5,802 nucleotides of DNA from contig CAIYFP010000089.1 in assembly GCA_903925515.1 (NCBI GenBank), positions 1-5,802 of the forward strand. Direction: 5' to 3'. Below the pieces are notes generated by a model. The model saw only the letters and a list, made by a program, of their open reading frames with translations, was not told the DNA's origin and made no database searches. The position numbers and the translations under genes are program-made. Each line of letters starts with the position of its first letter. Within the stretch, counting starts at the first letter, position 1. This document shows positions 1 through 5,802 of this stretch, one piece after another. This DNA comes from an uncultured Verrucomicrobiota bacterium. GTDB taxonomy: Bacteria > Verrucomicrobiota > Verrucomicrobiia > Limisphaerales > UBA9464.

Positions 1-1478
1 CGCAGGACGCGGATGGGTCCGTCGCGTTGGATGACGACGAGATCCATGGCGCCGTCGTTGTCGAGGTCGCCGGCTGCAAGGCCGCGAGCGACGCCGGGGC
101 CCGGGGTGGATTCGCCTGCGAAGGGCACCAGGGCAAAGCGGCCTGGGGCGGTGCCATGATGGAGGGTGCTGGCCTCGGCGTAGGGGTCGGCGGGGTCCGG
201 CTGGTCTGCGCCGAGGCGGACGCGGCCGTTGGCGACGTAGAGGTCGGGGATGGCATCGTTGTTGAAGTCTGCGAAGGCGAGGCCGAACCCGGTAAAGGGG
301 GTGGAGCCAGCCATGGGGCCATCGGGGGTGATGGAGTCGAGGAAGCTGCCTCCTTGGTTGAGGAAGAGGCCGTTGCCCTCGCCGACGAGATGCGTGACGA
401 AGAGGTCAAGGGCGCCGCGCTGGAGGACATCGAAGGCGACGGCGCCCATGCCGGCGCGCGGGACGCCCAGGGCATTGAGCGCGCAGCCGCGCAGGGGGGC
501 GTCGTCGATGAAGCGGCCATGGCCTTGGTTGAGCCAGAGCTGGTTGGGCATGGCGTCATTGGCGACGAAGATGTCGATGTGGCCGTTGCCGTCGAAGTCA
601 CCGGTGGCGACGCCGAAGCCGTTGCCATAGGCGCGCAGGATGCCGGATTTCTCGGTGACATCCTCGAAGGTGGCGTCGCCGCGATTGCGGAAGAGGACGG
701 TTGGGGCCGGCGCGTGGTAGTTGACGGGGGAGCAGTAGTCCCGTCGGCCGCCGTAGGAAAAGCACTGCATCTCGATGGCGGGCGACCAGCGGATGTAGTT
801 GGCGACGAACAGGTCGAGGTGGCCGTCGGAATCGAAGTCGAGGAAGGCGGCGCTGGTGCTCCATGAGCGGACGGCGACGCCGGCCCGGGTGGTAACGTCC
901 TCGAACGTGCCATTGTGCAGGTTGCGGAACAGGTGGTTGGAACCGAGCTGGGTGATGTAGATGTCGGGCCATGTGTCGCCGTCGAAGTCGCCGATGGCGC
1001 ACCCCATGCCGTATCCGTCGGGGACGGCGATGCGCGAGGGAGCCGTGACGTCCTGGAAGCGCCAGTTGCCGAGATTGCGATAGAGGCGGTGCGAGGGGGC
1101 CTTGGGGATGGCCGGGTCCACGGAACCGCCGTCGATGCAGAGGACGTCGAGGAGGCCGTCCTTGTCGAAGTCGATGAGGCCGACGCCGCCGGTCTCCATC
1201 TCGGGCATGAGGAACTTGCCGGTTGCGCCGGAGGCGTGACGGAAGGCGAGGCCCGAGGAGGGGGGGACGCGATGGAACCACGGGGGCGCGAGGGTGGTGG
1301 AGGGAGGGGGGGAATGTCGGGCCTTGGACTGGGTGGGCGCCTGGCCGGGGGAGGGGCTGGGTGGACGGCAGGAAAGGGAGATCAAGGCGAGGAACAGCAC
1401 GAGAGGTGGCGTGCCTGGGGGAGGGGAGGGCAGCGGGGCGGGGCGGGAAGGGAACCTTGCTGGAAGGGGCCAGCTCAT
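1..1478 (-). CDS. CRTAC1-like FG-GAP/VCBS repeat beta-propeller protein, exported (C-terminus cut by window edge)
   Basis: 492 residues are visible from ATG at 1478, and the frame is open to the left edge. Seven FG-GAP/VCBS units are seen, the number of blades in an integrin-alpha-like propeller. Calcium-loop cores lie at residues 103-111 (DFDKDGLLD), 164-172, 214-222, 294-302, 404-412 and 471-479. A seventh at 349-358 (FDVLQRGALD) has lost the acidic ligands. The segment C239-x9-C249 with GRRDYCSP is typical of bacterial CRTAC1-like proteins, which usually end in an ASPIC/UnbV domain; that part would lie outside the window. The N-terminus has a long proline-rich lead, a hydrophobic stretch (26-36) and Cys37, so it is a signal peptide, possibly a lipoprotein with an untypical lipobox (SLSC). 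A Pro/Ser-rich linker follows to about residue 66. The start overlaps the stop of the TPR gene (ATGA) and has no Shine-Dalgarno sequence, which suggests translational coupling. Role: probably an extracellular or periplasmic binding protein; ligand unknown. Confidence 0.9.
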   Translation of the reverse strand, partial: MSWPLPARFPSRPAPLPSPPPGTPPLVLFLALISLSCRPPSPSPGQAPTQSKARHSPPPSTTLAPPWFHRVPPSSGLAFRHASGATGKFLMPEMETGGVGLIDFDKDGLLDVLCIDGGSVDPAIPKAPSHRLYRNLGNWRFQDVTAPSRIAVPDGYGMGCAIGDFDGDTWPDIYITQLGSNHLFRNLHNGTFEDVTTRAGVAVRSWSTSAAFLDFDSDGHLDLFVANYIRWSPAIEMQCFSYGGRRDYCSPVNYHAPAPTVLFRNRGDATFEDVTEKSGILRAYGNGFGVATGDFDGNGHIDIFVANDAMPNQLWLNQGHGRFIDDAPLRGCALNALGVPRAGMGAVAFDVLQRGALDLFVTHLVGEGNGLFLNQGGSFLDSITPDGPMAGSTPFTGFGLAFADFNNDAIPDLYVANGRVRLGADQPDPADPYAEASTLHHGTAPGRFALVPFAGESTPGPGVARGLAAGDLDNDGAMDLVVIQRDGPIRVL

Positions 1479-2896
1479 GGCGCGGCGAGAGCTTGCTGGA
1501 GTTGGCGCCATTGCGGGCTGCTTGGGGCGACCAGCTGAAGGTTGGCGAGGGAGGCGCGGGCCGCGGGCAGGTCGCCGAGGTGATGCTGAAGGAGTCCGAG
1601 CTGAAGGTGCGCGGCGGGCAGGGCCGGGTTGATTTGGATGGCGATGGACAGGGCGGCGGCGGCGGCGGGCGGGTCGTCGAGGTTCCTCCAAAGGATGGAG
1701 GCGAGCTCGACATGGATCTCGGGGTTCGCGGGGTCGGCCTCGATGGCGCGGCGAAGGGCGTTGGCCGCGTCTTGATCTCGCTCAAGCGCGAGGCAGGCAT
1801 TGGCGACGGCGAGGTGGGCCTGGGATGTGCGCGGGGATGCGGCGGCCGCTTCGGTGGCGTCGGCGAGGCCCTCGGACGGGCGCCCGACGAGGACGAGCGC
1901 ATGGGAGCGGGTGATGCGAAGGGCGACGTTGCCGGGATTCTTCTGGAGGGCGGGTTCGAGGACGGGGAGGGCCTGCTGGGGCTGGCCGGCGCGGTTGAAG
2001 GCGACGGCGAGCTGGTTGAGGAGGCCAAGGTTGTCCGGGTGGAACTTGAGGGCGCCCCGGAGGAGCTGGATTGAAAGGTCGGGCCGTCCGAGGCGACCGA
2101 GCTCGTCGGCTTGGGCGAGCTGGTCCGGAAGGAGCTTCATATGTTCCGGGGCGCGCTCGGACCATGGGTCTGGCATGGGGTGGCGGGTGGTGGCAGCACC
2201 CATGGCAAGGGCGATGCGAGCCTCGTTGGTCTGGCCGACGGCGCGAAGGGCTTGCCCGAGGAGAAACCATGCCGGGCGTGCAGAACGGTCGAGGTCGATG
2301 GCCTTCTGGAGCAAGGGAATGGCGTTGGAGGGCTGGCCGGAGCGCAGGAGAACCTCGCCGACGCCTGCCGGGCCGCGCCACTCCGAGGGCGCGAGCGAGG
2401 AGAGCCTTGAGAAGGCGGTGTTGGCGTTGGTGAGGTTGCCGAGGCGGAGGGAAGCCTCGCCGAATCGATACCATCCTTGTGGGAAGGCCGGGAAGTCGCG
2501 TGCGAGGGACTCGAACTCGGAGAGGGCGCCGGGATCGTCGGGCTTTTCCTGGAGTGCAACGGCGGCATGGAGTCGGGCAAGGGGCTCGTCCGGGGCGATT
2601 CGGACGACGTCGAGGAAGGCGTGCCGGGCCTCGGCCCAGAGGCCGTTGGCCGCGAAGGCGAGGGCGAGGGTGGCGCGGCGGGCGGGGTCTCGCGGGGAAT
2701 CCGCCACAAGGGCGGCGAGTTGCTGGAGGTGGTCCCGGAGCTGGGGGTCAAGGGATTCGGGATGGCTGGGTGCCGGGACAGGGAGTAGAGGGGGGCGCAA
2801 GGCGAGGTAAACGGCCAAGGCGACGGCCGCAAGGACCCCGAGCGCCGTGAGGAGACCATGGAGGCGGAGGAAGGGATGCCGGGGCGGAGCGGGCAT
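1475..2896 (-). CDS. Membrane-anchored tetratricopeptide repeat (TPR) protein
   Basis: 473 residues from ATG at 2896. A short N-terminus (MPAPPRHPFLRLH) precedes one hydrophobic segment at about 12-34, then a Pro-rich spacer (35-48), so this is likely an inner-membrane anchor with the rest in the periplasm, or an uncleaved signal. Residues from about 70 to 458 form roughly ten TPR-like helical pairs, for example 174-205, 257-290, 291-322, 359-390 and 426-458, with the usual small residues and the Pro near the end of helix B (RAIEADPANPE, LKFHPDN). TPR arrays bind proteins; no catalytic domain is seen. The open frame continues upstream of 2896 to 3262, but that stretch crosses a terminator hairpin and the pilin-like gene in another frame, so I reject it. 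GTG at 2914 is an alternative start. No Shine-Dalgarno sequence is visible. Its TGA overlaps the next gene's ATG, so the two products are probably made together and may interact. Confidence 0.9.
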   Translation of the reverse strand: MPAPPRHPFLRLHGLLTALGVLAAVALAVYLALRPPLLPVPAPSHPESLDPQLRDHLQQLAALVADSPRDPARRATLALAFAANGLWAEARHAFLDVVRIAPDEPLARLHAAVALQEKPDDPGALSEFESLARDFPAFPQGWYRFGEASLRLGNLTNANTAFSRLSSLAPSEWRGPAGVGEVLLRSGQPSNAIPLLQKAIDLDRSARPAWFLLGQALRAVGQTNEARIALAMGAATTRHPMPDPWSERAPEHMKLLPDQLAQADELGRLGRPDLSIQLLRGALKFHPDNLGLLNQLAVAFNRAGQPQQALPVLEPALQKNPGNVALRITRSHALVLVGRPSEGLADATEAAAASPRTSQAHLAVANACLALERDQDAANALRRAIEADPANPEIHVELASILWRNLDDPPAAAAALSIAIQINPALPAAHLQLGLLQHHLGDLPAARASLANLQLVAPSSPQWRQLQQALAAP

Positions 2897-2936
2897 GGGG
2901 AGGGCGGGCGCCACGGTGAGGAAGAAGGGATGTGGG

Positions 2937-2969
2937 AAGCAAAAGTGGTTCGCGGGACTCGCGAACCAC
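2937..2969 (-). terminator. Intrinsic (rho-independent) terminator after the prepilin-type gene
   Basis: A perfect 10-bp stem, GTGGTTCGCG (2969-2960) and CGCGAACCAC (2954-2945), is separated by a 5-nt loop. Read on the minus strand it is followed at once by TTTTGCTT (2944-2937). It lies 25 bases beyond the stop of the prepilin-type gene and 40 bases before the TPR start. The T-tract is only on this side, so it acts leftward. It separates the lipoprotein/pilin-like unit from the TPR/CRTAC1-like unit, although leaky readthrough cannot be excluded. Confidence 0.85.
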
Positions 2970-2994
2970 CTTGCGACCGGACGGGGTTGGGAGG

Positions 2995-3849
2995 CTAGCG
3001 GGTGGCTCCGGTGATCTTGACGGAACTGCGGTCCTGCATCCATGCGACGTCCTGGTTGTTCGGCGAAGGCTGCCCGAGGGTGAGGGCCTGGCCGAAGCGG
3101 AGGACGGGCGTGGTGCGGGCGTCGGTCCACTTTCGGATCTCGGAGTGGCCGTCGGTGAAGGAGAAGCCGCAGGCGCGGTTGTGATAGGAGGCCGGGAAAT
3201 CGACGATGGTGTAGGCGGAGGGGCGGACGGGGTCGTAGCCGTCCATGTTCACGGCGAACCAACCGTCATTGATGCTGTCCTCGCGTTCATCGACGAAGAC
3301 CCACGTCTGGGAGGCCTTCTGGATGTCGGAAAGCTTCTTGAACTGCATGTAGCCAGCGGTGAAGGGGCCGCCGCGCTCGCCGAGGTAGCCGTTCATGGAG
3401 ATGGAGCGGACGCGGGGCTCGCCGGTCTTTCCACGGCTGCGGCTGCGGTCGGCGGGGCACTTGTAGATTCCATGGGTGCCAGAGTACTTGCCGAGCTGGG
3501 ACATCATCAGGAACACGCGGTTCGTGTTGTCTTGGCGAAAGGCGACGTTGTCGAGCCAGCCAACGCACCATGTGCGGTTGGTTTCGCCGTAGCCCGTGCC
3601 GCCGTCGAGGTTGCCCGGGAGGACGTCGTTGTTGTCGCCGCAGAACAAGACGTAGGCGAGGGCCATCTGCTTGCCGTTGCTCATGCAGAGGATGCCCTGC
3701 GCCTTGGTCTTGGCCTTGCCAAGGGCCGGGAGGAGCATGCCCGCGAGGATCGCGATGATGGCGATGACGACGAGCAGCTCGATGAGGGTGAACGCACGGC
3801 GGCGAAGGGCGCCGACGGCATGGAACGATGATTTCATGGTTTGAGACAT
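2995..3849 (-). CDS. Prepilin-type N-terminal cleavage/methylation domain protein with H-X9-DG motif (type II secretion/type IV pilin-like)
   Basis: 284 residues. After a basic leader (RRR at 16-18) comes the class III signal FTLIELLVVIAIIAILAGM (20-38). Prepilin peptidase would cut between Ala19 and Phe20, with Glu24 as the conserved +5 glutamate; Ala rather than Gly at -1 is tolerated. The hydrophobic helix continues to about Leu43. The globular part carries YKCPADRS (129-136) and H223-x9-DG (233-234), the signature of the large pseudopilin-like family abundant in Planctomycetota, Verrucomicrobiota and Lentisphaerota. Most members have no known function and occur outside full secretion operons, as here: no ATPase, secretin or peptidase gene is in view. 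ATG 3849 gives the longest form; ATG 3837 (MKSSF) is equally plausible and neither has a Shine-Dalgarno sequence. It follows the HEAT lipoprotein gene by 45 nt with no terminator between, so the two are probably cotranscribed. Confidence 0.93.
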   Translation of the reverse strand: MSQTMKSSFHAVGALRRRAFTLIELLVVIAIIAILAGMLLPALGKAKTKAQGILCMSNGKQMALAYVLFCGDNNDVLPGNLDGGTGYGETNRTWCVGWLDNVAFRQDNTNRVFLMMSQLGKYSGTHGIYKCPADRSRSRGKTGEPRVRSISMNGYLGERGGPFTAGYMQFKKLSDIQKASQTWVFVDEREDSINDGWFAVNMDGYDPVRPSAYTIVDFPASYHNRACGFSFTDGHSEIRKWTDARTTPVLRFGQALTLGQPSPNNQDVAWMQDRSSVKITGATR

Positions 3850-3894
3850 GTTTTTGGAGAAGCGAACCAGTTGGGAGGGAAAGCGGAAGGAGGC

Positions 3895-4326
3895 CTAGTT
3901 GGACATGGTGTTGGGCATGGCCTCGCCCGGCGCGGTCTTGGGGTCGATGGCACGAAGGGCGTTGACGGCGGCGGTGACGACATTGCGGTCGTTGTCTGCA
4001 AGCAGGTTCTTGATGTCCGGGAGGACGGCCTTGGCGGCGGGCCCGACCTGGCCGAGGGCGTAGGCGGCGAGACGGCGGACGACCGGGTCTTCGTCCTTCA
4101 GCAACGGAATGATGTCCGGAGTTGCCGCGGCCGAGTTGGGGCCGCCGGCGGCGAGTTCCGCGAGGGCGGCGGACTTGGCGTCCGCGTTGCCCTTGAGTCC
4201 GGCGACATGGGCCGCGACGTCCACCTTCTTCGGCGCGGGGTTGGCCTCGTCGCCGCATCCGGAGGACAGCAAGCATGACGCCACAACCACGGCCAGAAGC
4301 CTTGCTACGCGCGTAACGGGGATCAC
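3895..4326 (-). CDS. Small HEAT-repeat lipoprotein
   Basis: 143 residues if started at GTG 4326. This start gives a compact lipoprotein signal: basic N-region (R6, R9), hydrophobic core LLAVVVASCLL (10-20), then SSGC with Cys24 as the lipidated residue. Residue +2 is Gly, not Asp, so outer-membrane sorting is more likely than inner-membrane retention in Lol terms (inference). The mature part has an Ala-rich helical lead (35-66) and two HEAT-like repeats at about 70-98 (IIPLLKDEDPVVRRLAAYAL) and 99-129 (LPDIKNLLADNDRNVVTAAV). A short polar tail follows. The helical array suggests protein binding; no enzyme motif is present. In-frame ATGs at 4383 and 4425 would extend the N-terminus. They bury the signal behind a Cys-rich stretch, so I prefer GTG, with moderate certainty. 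The gene is divergent from the PQQ-like gene and upstream of the pilin-like gene. Confidence 0.82.
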   Translation of the reverse strand: MIPVTRVARLLAVVVASCLLSSGCGDEANPAPKKVDVAAHVAGLKGNADAKSAALAELAAGGPNSAAATPDIIPLLKDEDPVVRRLAAYALGQVGPAAKAVLPDIKNLLADNDRNVVTAAVNALRAIDPKTAPGEAMPNTMSN

Positions 4327-4370
4327 GGGAGAAATGGCGCACCGGCAGGATGCAAGGGTCAAACAAAAAC

Positions 4371-4383
4371 ATGCGAATCGCAT
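4371..4383. promoter_or_regulatory. 13-bp palindrome in the divergent upstream region; possible operator
   Basis: ATGCGA-A-TCGCAT is a perfect 6+1+6 inverted repeat. It lies about 45 bases upstream of the preferred lipoprotein start (GTG 4326) and about 90 upstream of the PQQ-like start (ATG 4472), in a short AT-richer patch (about 4358-4385). The symmetry and position fit a regulator binding site serving one or both divergent genes. The loop is too small for an RNA hairpin. If the lipoprotein starts at ATG 4383, the palindrome would be its first codons, and the symmetry could be chance. Confidence 0.3.
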
Positions 4384-4471
4384 CTTGAGACCCACGAGCA
4401 TGGGCTGCATCCGGGCGTGTTGCATGGATGGAGGGTTGATTTGGGCGGGGTGTTGGGGCTGGAATCACGGC

Positions 4472-5719
4472 ATGAGCGACCCCGTGAGGAAATGCATGGT
4501 TGGCTGGATTGCAGCCCTTGCTTGTTCGGTGGGCATGGAGGCGGCGGATTGGCCGCAATGGCGAGGGCCGGGGCGGGAGGACCGGTCGGAGGAGAACGGC
4601 CTGCTCCGGCAATGGCCGGCCGAGGGCCCGAGGCAGCGTTGGGTGAACCAGGATGTCGGGCTCGGCTACGCGGGCTTCGCGGTCGTGGGAGGGCGCTTGT
4701 ACACGATGGGGTTGCGCGACGACACGGAGCACGTGATCGCGCTGGACGCCGGCACGGGCAAGGAGGCATGGGCCGTTCCCGCCGGGCCTCGGTACGAGAA
4801 CAACTGGGGCGACGGCCCGCGCATGACGCCAACGGTGGTGGGCGGGCGCGTGTACGCGCTGGCTGCGCAGGGAACGTTGGTTTGCCTTGATGCGAGGGAC
4901 GGCAGGCAGGTGTGGGGCCGGTCCATGGTCAAGGACCTTGGCGGCAAGCTGCAAAGCTGGGGCTACACGGAGTCGCCCTTGGTGCACGAAGGGCGGGTGT
5001 ATTGCACGCCGGGCGGCGCGGGTGGAACGATGGCGGCGCTGGACGCGGAGACCGGCGAGGTGGTTTGGCGGACGAAGGACATCACGGACGAGGCGCAGTA
5101 TTCGTCGCCCGTGCTGGGGCGGATTGGCGGCAAGGAGCAGGTGGTGCAGTTGGTGATGAAGCGATTCTTCGGCGTGGACCCGAGGACCGGCGCGGTGGCA
5201 TGGAACGTGGACTTCCCCGGCCGCACGGCCGTGATCCCGACCCCGGTGGTGCATGACAACATTGCGTACGTGACGGCCGGGTATGGCGTGGGTTGCAAGG
5301 CGGTGAAGTGGACTGGATCGGCCATGGAGACGTTGTACGAGGACAACAAGGTCATGAAGAACCACCACGGCGGCGTCATCCGCGTGGGCGAGCATCTGTA
5401 CGGCCACTCGGACGGGTACGGCTGGGTTTGCCAGGAACTGAAGACGGGCAAGGAGGTGTGGGTGCACAAGGGCTTCGGCAAGGGGGCAGTGCATCTTGCA
5501 GACGGGCACCTCTACTGCATCGACGAGGGCTCCGGCGCGGTGGCCTTGGTGGAGGCGAGCCCGGCCGGCTGGAACGAAAAGGGGCGGTTCAAGCTGTCGC
5601 CCCAGACGGCCAAGAGGAAGCCACAGGGGCGCATCTGGGTCCATCCGGTGGTGTCGGGTGGGAAGCTCTACCTGCGCGACCAAGAGTTGCTGCACTGCTA
5701 CGACGTCAAGGGGAAGTAG
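4472..5719 (+). CDS. Exported PQQ-like beta-propeller repeat protein (DWPQWRGP type)
   Basis: 415 residues from ATG 4472. The signal peptide is MSDPVRKC followed by a hydrophobic core (9-22), with cleavage likely near EAA (23-25). The mature protein opens with DWPQWRGP (26-33), a hallmark of a large Planctomycetota/Verrucomicrobiota family of secreted PQQ-like propellers. About eight repeats of the type (P-x-V-x-G-G-x-[LV]-Y ... LD-x-x-TG-x-x-x-W) follow at about 66-101, 118-149, 163-200, 209-246, 252-290, 298-331, 337-376 and 387-412, enough for a closed eight-blade propeller. The fold resembles BamB and the PQQ-dependent dehydrogenases. However, I see no dehydrogenase-specific features, such as a vicinal disulfide or a haem CxxCH motif, so PQQ binding or enzyme activity should not be assumed. 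Later starts at GTG 4484 and ATG 4496 are possible; GAGGA at 4486-4490 is well spaced for ATG 4496. No terminator is evident after the stop. Confidence 0.92.
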   Translation: MSDPVRKCMVGWIAALACSVGMEAADWPQWRGPGREDRSEENGLLRQWPAEGPRQRWVNQDVGLGYAGFAVVGGRLYTMGLRDDTEHVIALDAGTGKEAWAVPAGPRYENNWGDGPRMTPTVVGGRVYALAAQGTLVCLDARDGRQVWGRSMVKDLGGKLQSWGYTESPLVHEGRVYCTPGGAGGTMAALDAETGEVVWRTKDITDEAQYSSPVLGRIGGKEQVVQLVMKRFFGVDPRTGAVAWNVDFPGRTAVIPTPVVHDNIAYVTAGYGVGCKAVKWTGSAMETLYEDNKVMKNHHGGVIRVGEHLYGHSDGYGWVCQELKTGKEVWVHKGFGKGAVHLADGHLYCIDEGSGAVALVEASPAGWNEKGRFKLSPQTAKRKPQGRIWVHPVVSGGKLYLRDQELLHCYDVKGK

Positions 5720-5749
5720 TCGGGGAACGGGGCCGGGAAGAGCAATCGC

Positions 5750-5802
5750 ATGGGTCGATTTCGGGCAGAACGGGCGCGGTGGATGCGGGCGGCGGGCACG
5801 GC
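5750..5802 (+). CDS. Possible start of a further gene (partial, cut by window edge)
   Basis: ATG at 5750 opens a frame that stays open to the right edge (17 full codons, MGRFRAERARWMRAAGT). It lies 30 bases after the PQQ-like stop, with a purine-rich GGGAAGAG at 5735-5742, seven bases upstream, as a plausible ribosome binding site. The basic N-terminus would suit the start of an exported or membrane protein. In GC-rich DNA a frame this short stays open easily by chance, so this is only a candidate; function cannot be judged. Confidence 0.3.
   Translation, partial: MGRFRAERARWMRAAGT

Noticed and set aside
598..2028. 476-residue minus-strand frame
   Set aside because: It is a different frame from both real genes it crosses; the composition is Pro/Arg/Ser-rich without domains, while the ATGA-linked frames show TPR and FG-GAP repeats.
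27..2074. Long plus-strand open frames of 279, 207 and 283 residues
   Set aside because: They lie opposite the CRTAC1-like and TPR genes. Their Gly/Val/Ala/Glu/Asp-rich composition mirrors the complement of C-ending codons, and the minus strand shows clear repeats.
2897..3262. Upstream extension of the TPR protein to ATG 3262
   Set aside because: It would overlap the pilin-like gene in another frame and cross the terminator hairpin. The hydrophobic anchor sits right after ATG 2896.
4334..4362. TTGACC as a -35 box for the lipoprotein gene on the minus strand
   Set aside because: Seventeen bases downstream is CGCCAT, which does not resemble a -10 box.
4436..4465. Promoter-like TTGATT, 18 bases, TGGAAT on the plus strand
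   Set aside because: The -10 matches only 4 of 6 positions and would place the transcript start at about the ATG 4472. Too weak to annotate, though it would suit a later start.
4109..4471. Upstream extension of the PQQ-like protein to ATG 4109
   Set aside because: It would be antisense to the lipoprotein gene and would bury the signal peptide about 120 residues into the protein.
3287..5695. 802-residue open frame on the minus strand
   Set aside because: It runs antisense to the PQQ-like gene and then out of frame through the lipoprotein and pilin-like genes. It is rich in Arg, His and Pro with no recognisable domain, so it is a GC-rich shadow.
1..5802. CRISPR array, tRNA, insertion sequence or defence/toxin system
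   Set aside because: No spaced direct repeats, cloverleaf, transposase motifs or terminal inverted repeats were seen. The repeated GAC-TTC-GAC type strings at 1-1200 are coding repeats of the propeller.

Overview
The window is GC-rich and carries five genes plus a possible sixth start. The combination suggests a member of the Planctomycetota–Verrucomicrobiota group, more likely Verrucomicrobiota. It includes a DWPQWRGP-type PQQ-like propeller protein, a prepilin-type protein with an H-X9-DG motif, a CRTAC1-like FG-GAP/VCBS propeller, a TPR membrane protein and a small HEAT-repeat lipoprotein. These families are expanded in that group. The assignment is an inference from gene content, and no rRNA or tRNA gene is present to confirm it.

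Layout. Positions 1-4326 are read leftward (minus strand) as two apparent transcription units. The upstream unit has a HEAT-repeat lipoprotein (3895-4326), then after 45 nt a prepilin-type H-X9-DG protein (2995-3849). It ends at a convincing intrinsic terminator (2937-2969). The second unit has a membrane-anchored TPR protein (1475-2896) whose stop overlaps the start of the CRTAC1-like protein (1-1478) in an ATGA. The CRTAC1-like gene runs off the left edge, so its C-terminus is not seen. From 4472 rightward (plus strand) there is an exported eight-blade PQQ-like beta-propeller protein (4472-5719). A possible new gene starts at 5750 and runs off the right edge. The lipoprotein and the PQQ-like gene are divergent, and their shared upstream region (about 4327-4471) holds a perfect 13-bp palindrome.

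How the genes may work together. All five products look exported or membrane-bound: a lipoprotein, a type IV pilin-like protein, an N-terminally anchored TPR protein and two secreted beta-propellers. Nothing in the window is an enzyme with a recognisable active site, so this is a cell-envelope or surface protein cluster of unknown substrate. The only pairing the sequence strongly supports is TPR plus CRTAC1-like, through the overlapping start and stop. I found no mobile element, CRISPR array, RNA gene or defence system. There is no gene-free stretch longer than 300 bases. Long open frames opposite the real genes are GC-rich shadows and are left out.
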